Below, one piece after another: positions 57,761 through 64,000 of a stretch of 64,000 nucleotides of DNA (position 1 is the first letter of the stretch; every line of letters begins with the position of its first letter). A model generated the notes under the pieces. That model was not told the DNA's origin. It was given only the letters and a program-made list of their open reading frames with translations, and searched no databases. Position numbers and translations under genes: made by a program. Source of the stretch: Branchiostoma floridae (taxonomy: Eukaryota > Chordata > Leptocardii > Amphioxiformes > Branchiostomatidae); assembly GCF_000003815.2 (NCBI RefSeq), contig NC_049985.1:422265-486264 (forward strand), given 5' to 3'.

Positions 57761-58347
57761 ATGCCCGTAGCCAGGATTTTGGTTGGGGGGGAGGGGGTCT
57801 TTTTAGTACTTGTGGGACCATCGAGCGCCGCAGGCGCGAGACTCACGCCGAAGGAGTGAGCTGTCTAGGGGGGTCCGGGGGCATGTTTCCCTGGAAAGAA
57901 TTTAAATATTGACCCTCTGAAACGCCATTTCCTGCATTTTGACGGGCAAAATTCGCTGGCTAAGTTTAATGGAATTTCTATTAAAATACACAAATACACA
58001 AGAAATACACAAGACTTTTGGCATAAGTCTTTGAGGCCGACTCCCCCAACATATTTTCATCATGTCCGATACCAAAGGCGCGGAGGTTTGCAATGGAGGT
58101 CCGGGGGAATTTTGAAATCTGGACCCTCTGAAAAGCCATTTCCTGCATTTTCCGAGGCAAATTTTGCTTATAGACTCACTAAGATTGAATGAAATGTCTA
58201 TCAGGGAAAAATGCAAATCAGTCATGCCTTTGGAAAAAAATCTTGACTGATGACAAAGTGGACCTTCGAGCGTGAAAAAGCGGACCTTTGAGGATGTGTA
58301 AATAAGAGGGGGGGGGGGGGGGGCGAACCCCCCCTGGCTACGGGCAT
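57761..58347. mobile_element. DNA element, GTAGCCAG-family termini
   Basis: ATGCCCGTAGCCAGG / CCTGGCTACGGGCAT ends with subterminal G/C runs. The interior repeats GCCATTTCCTGCATTTT twice. No transposase. Confidence 0.88.
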
Positions 58348-58734
58348 GATAGAATTTAAGAGCTTTTTTTTTTTTATACAGGATAGAAACGCGCAATATT
58401 TGTGAACAGTAATTTTTGATAGAACCGTGTTTTCAGGTTTGCGGAGTAAATCTTACAGTTAGCTGACCAAAATACGAATAAAAGTAAATCTTTGTGACTA
58501 AGAAAGGTGTGCAGAGAAAATGTGTAGAGGAATGATTGTCAGATTAGGTTTGCTTGGACAGGTATTGTTTACATTATGCCCAATTCTATACATTTTTTAT
58601 ATACTACTCGGTTCCTGAGACAATATCGTCGTTTCGATTTTGGACCTTATAGCTGTACATCTTAGCGCCTTATTCAATTTCAGACTTAGTGTATTATTCG
58701 TGGTGGACATTCAGAAACAATTGAAGCTTTTAGA

Positions 58735-59290
58735 CAATGACAATGAAGTTTTATTGCATTTTCTCCCCCCTTAGGGCAGAATGCAGTAAGTAAAATACAA
58801 TCGTAAATGGAAAGCTATACATAAACTATAGTTTACATGCATCTTCGACGAACTCACAGTTTTTTCAGTATATCGTAGTTAGATTATAGATATTCGAACA
58901 TGATTACCTTCGTTAAGGGTGCATATTTTTCCTCTACATGTTTCAGTTCAGCTGTTTGTACAGTGAACACTCTAGGACAAAGTGTTCTTCGTTTTTTACA
59001 TGCATATGGTCTTATCACAAAACATGCATTAGGAGGAATTCGGGTTTAGTATTAGAATGTATTTCAAAACAATGCAAATTTTCTGTTGAAGGTATAGGGT
59101 CATTTTGGAAGCAAAAAATACATGACAGAGTTCCATTTATGTTCGGAGCGAAGTGTAGTATATCGCCAAACGATGAAACTTTATTATCCCATTTTCTCAC
59201 TCGTGAAAATAACAACCCTTACCTCATAGTTTCCCAATCACCCAAATGCCATTCTTTAAGTACCTAATAACTCTTCATTGATCATGAAAC
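58735..59290 (-). mobile_element. Degenerate non-LTR 3' fragment
   Basis: The minus strand contains NEEHFVLECSLYKQ-like coding with broken frames. The 3' end ACTGCATTCTGCCCTAAGG matches the family at 2304-2360. Confidence 0.6.
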
Positions 59291-59469
59291 ACACGCGCGA
59301 CTACCTCATTTATCCAGATCCAGTATTTATAAACTCAGCGAGCGATGTCAACAGAATGTAAACAAGAATTTTAATCGAAAACCACCTCGTCAACTGACAC
59401 AGTGTTTATGTTGTAGCTACTTGTCATGGAAAATGATATTTATAGCGTCTATCAAGTGCAGTACGTACG

Positions 59470-60380
59470 TGTATTTTCCCTATAAATAGCTAAACAATCC
59501 AACATGTGTTGTTGTCCTTTCAGAATCCTCCAGTTTCCGAGCTACATGGTTATCTAGGTTGTCCGGAAATGTGAATTCACACCCAAACATAAACAACAGT
59601 TTTAATAATCATAGAACATGACACAATGATTTTGTCTAAAAGCCTTCATGTGCATATCGTGCGTGTATTTACATTTTATCTCTAATTGTTCTTGTTATGA
59701 TGATATAAGAAACCAACTATGTATGAGTGTATCCAAAATACACGCTTACTTTCTAACTATTCCTGACAATGAGAAATCAATCCTACTATCAAAATCTAAG
59801 AACCCACACATTATAAAAGAAGTTGGTAAATTCGTCTTCCACTGCCTAAAAAGAAGAAGTCGAACCCAACTGAACCAGGACAATGTACACTTCAGTAGCA
59901 CAGTATAGTCATAGAAAGTAGTTCCTAGCACCTTGGTGTTTTCCTTATTTTACACGTTGTTTGTACCTGTAATTAGCCCTCGGGCAAGAATTTGCAATAA
60001 ACATATTATTTACAGAATGGTCCCTCTATAAGTAGCTGTGCAGTCTAGTCGAGTATGTGTTGTTGCCTTTTTAGAATCCTCCAGTTACCGAGCTACACGG
60101 TTATTTGGGTTGTCCGGAAAAATAGAATTCACTCCCGAATACAAACTACAGCTTTGGTTATCATAAAACCTGACACAATGATTATTTTGCAGATATTTCC
60201 TTATGTTTGGCGGATTTAAGCGCGTGCATTTGCAGAATGACATGATGATTCCTTCGATGAGTAGCTGAGCGGTCCAGCATGTCTTGTTGCCTGTTCGGAA
60301 TCGCCTAGTTTCCGTAGCTACACGGTTATTTGGGTTTTCCGGAAATGTAAAGATTCGCTCCCGAAGCACGCCCTGCCCCC
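59470..60380 (+). repeat. Three diverged tandem copies
   Basis: TGTTGTTG/CCTTT...GAATCCTCCAGTT, CCGAGCTACA-GGTTAT and GTTGTCCGGAAA occur near 59500, 60060 and 60280. Confidence 0.82.
59648..60005 (+). mobile_element. Non-LTR 3' fragment between the repeat copies
   Basis: The frame 59648-59908 ends KSILLSKSKNPHIIKEVGKF then VFHCLKRRS, a reverse transcriptase ORF C-terminus, then GGGCAAGAATTTGCAATAAAC. Confidence 0.65.
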
Positions 60381-60526
60381 GGTTGCAATGGCGGCGCCGC
60401 TGTGCTATTTTTAGTAGCAGGCTATTTCCTCGGAACAACCACTGAGAATTGGAGCGGCGGCGGGGAAAGCGCCCGGCACGAAGTCCGCAGCCTCTTCAGA
60501 AAAACGCACAAGAGCACGTAGAGCAT

Positions 60527-60625
60527 TAATCTCCAAGCAGATTCCTCCGTGGCATAAGACAGTAACATAAGCTAGGGAAGGAGTTTAGCCGGCAGAGGCC
60601 ACGCATGGAATCTGCTTGGAGGCGA
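60527..60625. mobile_element. MITE, family E (short)
   Basis: TAATCTCCAAGCAGATTCC / GGAATCTGCTTGGAG. Confidence 0.8.
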
Positions 60626-60639
60626 ATACATGCGAAAGT

Positions 60640-60880
60640 TAGGCATGTATATTACCTTTTTCTGACATGACACTAGGGGAAAGACATCTGTATCTACATA
60701 GTCGGTATAACCACCCTTCGGCGTAACACACCAGCTTCTGTATCTGTATAGCCCGTATAACCGCCATTCGTCGTAACACACAAGCTTTTGCAGGCACGCG
60801 GCGCGGCGGCAGCTGGTTATTTTACACTGAACGACCCGTCACACCTAGCTTTTGCACATCTATCTGCAAGCGTTCTTTAT
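60640..60880 (-). mobile_element. Repeat D end
   Basis: Inverse of 23545-23760: CGTAACACACCAGC, AACGACCCGTCACACC, TTTTGCACATCTATCTGC. Confidence 0.78.
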
Positions 60881-61206
60881 AACTGTTTGCCTGAAATACA
60901 CCACCTCCTGGGCCAGGGCCGCATTGGAGGCACTGCCGCGTTCACATCGATGTAATTTGCCGAGCAGACATGCCGTACTCTCTCTTCGTGATCCTACCCT
61001 ACTCGGCTGGCCACTCATGAAAGTTCTCCGTAATTAGACCCGGCACCAGTATGATTGGGAGCATCCTGGTGTGGCGACTGGCCGCGATGCCACCGGCGAT
61101 AGCACGAGGCATGGCTGCGATCCTGGGGCCTGGAGATTTGTGTACATATTGTACGTGATACTAGTACGTGTTGGGAGTTGGTTGAACCCTGTAAAGTTGG
61201 TGTGTT

Positions 61207-61690
61207 GTGCTGAAGGGAGGTTAAATTTGCTACACAGACACAAATACAGATATAGAAGTTTGGGTGTTGTGCCGAAGGAAGGTTGTATCGGCTATACAGA
61301 TACAGATACCGAAGCTGGTGTGTTACGCTGAAGGGCGGTTATATCGGCTATATGGATACAGATACAGAAGCTGGTGTGTTACACCGAAGGGCGGTTATAC
61401 CGGCTATATAGATACAGATACAGATGCTGGCGTGTTACGCTGAAGGGCGGTTATACCGGCTATATAGATGCAGATACAGAAGCTGGAGTGTTACTCCGAA
61501 TGGCGGTTATACCAACTATGCACATGCAGATACAGCAGAAGTTTGTTTGTTACGGCAAAGGGCGGTTATACCGGCTATATAGATACAAGCCTGCATGTTA
61601 CGCCAAAGGGCGGTTATACTGGATACACATTTTCAGATACAGAAGTTCGTGTGTTACACCAAAATGCAGTTATACTGGCTATAGAGGTAC
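61207..61690 (+). repeat. Minisatellite of roughly 55-bp units
   Basis: About eight units of GAAGCTGGTGTGTTACG, AAGGGCGGTTATACCGGC, TATATAGATACAGATACA with variation. The unit also occurs singly in the repeat D copies. Confidence 0.92.
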
Positions 61691-61696
61691 ATATAC

Positions 61697-61890
61697 GTCG
61701 ATGTAGGTTAGGTATCCAGGTAGTAAGATACACAAATAAGTAGTTACTCAAGCAACTGGATATGGTTTTGGAAACGGTCAGACGTTTCGGATAGAATCCA
61801 CTATCCTTCGTCAATGACACTGAGTGATCTGGAAGAAACAGGTCTTTTATACTCTAAATATGAATAAAGACAATTTCAGATGTCAATTTC
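61697..61890 (-). mobile_element. Penelope-type end, second full copy
   Basis: Matches 11755-11930 over the ribozyme-like part and the TAGTTACTCAAGCAACTGG segment. Confidence 0.55.
61776..61820 (-). ncRNA. Hammerhead-like core, copy 4 (probably inactive)
   Basis: Stem II is GGATAG/CTATCC against GGAAAG/CTTTCC in copy 1, a compensated pair. The first core base is changed (TTGACGA), which should abolish cleavage. Confidence 0.55.
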
Positions 61891-62094
61891 AATTTTAGAG
61901 GTACATATACAGATACAGTTATTGTAACTGTTTAACTGGCTGCGGATTTGTTTTTTCTCTTCTACTTCCCAGTCACGCCACGTCCCGTCCGCATCGATTT
62001 TCTTCTATGAGGCCATCATTGATTTTCGTGTCCGTGCTCAGCACCGCACACAGGCCAGAAATAGCCCCATGAATGCGCGGATGATGAGAATACC

Positions 62095-62410
62095 CTCTAG
62101 GGGACCGGAAATGATGGACGCTCCCGGTAATCAAAAGCGAAATCATTTCCTTCCTTCATACAAAGAAGTCCGGTGCTCCGGAATAAAAACACCATCACAC
62201 AACGCCTTGATTATGTTTTTATGCACTAATTAATACTTGTGGCGTTGTAGATTTTTCCTGATGATGGACGCTCGCACTAATCTAAAGCGAAATGATTTCC
62301 TTCCTTCGTATTAAGAAGTTCGGTGCTCCAGAATTAAAACACCATCACACAACCCCATGATTAAACTTGGGTTCTTAGGCACTAATTGTAGAGTTGTAGA
62401 TCTTGCCTGT
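62095..62410 (+). repeat. Tandem duplication, about 155 bp
   Basis: ATGATGGACGCTC...AAAGCGAAAT-ATTTCCTTCC...AACACCATCACACAAC twice. Confidence 0.88.
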
Positions 62411-62664
62411 AAAAGTGATTTGGCCACAGCAAGTAAATTTGATGGATGGCATCCGCACGTTCATTCATTTTGCATGATTTCAGAAAACAACAAGAACATT
62501 TTTTTTTCTTTTTGGAGATGATCAACATGACGAAAAGTTACTGAAATGAGCAAATATTTTGTGTTGTAGTCTGATGATTGTACGTGTAGAAGTCGAAGTG
62601 AAACTTGCGAGGTACCCAGGACCGTGAATGGACGCATGAAATGGGCAAAACAAAAATACTGGAC

Positions 62665-63282
62665 CAGGGTTGTAGCCAGCACCTGTTCTTCAGTCCTTTG
62701 AAGGAATTTTACAGCTGGGGACTGAAGAAAGTTTTCCCCATTCCATCCCCTGGGACAGACAAAAATTGATATGTAAAGATATAAAAAAACTGAAACCCAT
62801 GTGTTCTTCTTCACCAAAACAGATGCCATTGAACAGCTTAGTCTACAAGCAAAATGTGCACCTCAAAATGCAGGAAATAGTGTTTCAGCGGGTCTTGATT
62901 TAAAAAATTTCTGGGACCCAGACCCCCTAGAAATGACGCGCAACGTCACGCCATGCCTTCGGTGCTCGATAGGATTCCCATTCAAAATCCCCATTCCATC
63001 CCCTGGGACAGACAAAAATTGATATGTAAAGATATAAAAAAACTGAAACCCATGTGTTCTTCTTCACCAAAACAGATGCCATTGAACAGCTTAGTCTACA
63101 AGCAAAATGTGCACCTCAAAATGCAGGAAATAGTGTTTCAGCGGGTCTTGATTTAAAAAATTTCTGGGACCCAGACCCCCTAGAAATGACGCGCAACGTC
63201 ACGCCATGCCTTCGGTGCTCGATAGGATTCCCATTCAAAATCAAGGGGACTGAAAATGATTTTAGGCTGGCTACAACCTTGT
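62665..63282. mobile_element. DNA element with an internal exact duplication
   Basis: GGTTGTAGCCAGC / GCTGGCTACAACC ends. The interior carries a 253-bp tandem duplication (62737-62989 and 62990-63241), apparently identical. It is related to the GTAGCCAG family (AAATGCAGGAAATAGTG). Confidence 0.88.
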
Positions 63283-63599
63283 ACTGGGCACTAACATATA
63301 TTCCTGTCCTTGGTTCTGAATAACGGATCGCCGTACTGAATGTTATTATACTACGGATTCGCTGGTCAACTTTGTGCATTTCCTTCTTACTCAGACATCT
63401 AAAACCTCAGTTATAGCCAAACATAAAGCCGTCTATACATGTATTTTTAAAATAGTATGATTCAGTTGTTGTATTATGATATTTCACAACACTATGTAAA
63501 TATTCAAATCATGCCCTACCGGTGAAAATGACTAATCCCAATTGCTCCTATCTATAAAACTAATTAGATTTCTGCCGGAAAGGAGCTGATATCATTGTA

Positions 63600-64000
63600 G
63601 CTTTTTTTTATTTTTTATCTTATTTATTCAACATCAAAGTACAAAACAGGATAGAGAGGTAATACACTCTAGCAGTACGCTAATATTCACATCACCTCTC
63701 AAAAAAAGATAACTGACAAGAACAAATAAATGACAATATCAAAACAAACAGTTCACAGCTATTTACATATAAGTCACGTTACAAGGCAGTTGCAAAACGT
63801 TTCGTATGTACAATATATAACTGGGTTAACTGTGAGATACTGCAGTTTGTAGAATGTGACAGGAAAGTTGAACCCCTTAATAGTAGACGGACACGGGCTG
63901 ATTCGGATAAACTATTGAAGTCAAGAGTATTGCCTAGCAGGTTCTGTAGATTGCCGAAAAAATTAATTCTGTATTGTTGATATGTAGCTTTACAACACAA
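63600..64000 (-). mobile_element. Non-LTR 3' part, runs off the window
   Basis: The minus-strand frame 63779-64000 ends RVRLLLRGSTFLSHSTNCS and VHTKRFATAL, a reverse transcriptase ORF C-terminus. An A-rich tail is at 63601-63630 (T-run on plus). The 5' side continues beyond the window. Confidence 0.72.

Overview
This window looks like draft genomic DNA from an invertebrate deuterostome, most likely amphioxus (Branchiostoma). Three things point that way: a complete 20-exon Tec-family tyrosine kinase gene with chordate-type PH-BTK-SH3-SH2-kinase order, short introns, and dense small non-LTR, Penelope-like, tRNA-SINE and foldback elements. The species is inferred, not proven. One assembly gap of 227 N lies at 32067-32293.

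Layout. (1) 850-22200, plus strand: the kinase gene. It has a probable 5' non-coding piece, coding exon 1 at 1023 and a stop at 22200. The 20 coding exons sum to 1926 nt (641 aa) with every splice phase consistent. Its introns hold non-LTR fragments, a Penelope-like element with a GIY-YIG domain, foldback MITEs and a striking set of partial copies of the gene's own exons. These include about 15 recognisable copies of the 3' part of the SH3 exon, each with a splice donor and a (TTTG)n tract. (2) 22201-48069: no host gene recognised. This stretch holds a deleted mariner, a pogo-like element, a roughly 8.7-kb terminal-inverted-repeat element (about 26885-35565) full of satellite monomers with a second element nested in one terminus, and many MITEs, SINEs and retroelement tails. 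(3) 48070-53664, minus strand: a two-coding-exon class A GPCR of 632 aa, closest by eye to GPR161. (4) 53665-64000: no host gene recognised. It contains CT-rich tracts, non-LTR 3' ends, DNA elements with tandem duplications and a minisatellite-bearing repeat.

The kinase would act at the plasma membrane (PIP3-binding PH domain) downstream of receptor or Src-family signals. The GPCR is an independent gene; nothing in the sequence links the two functionally.

The most interesting observations are: the SH3 half-exon array together with a non-GT donor on its first copy; recurrent partial exon duplications carrying intact splice sites in at least five exons; hammerhead-ribozyme-like cores at Penelope-type ends, with a compensatory base pair between two copies; and the large satellite-bearing element.
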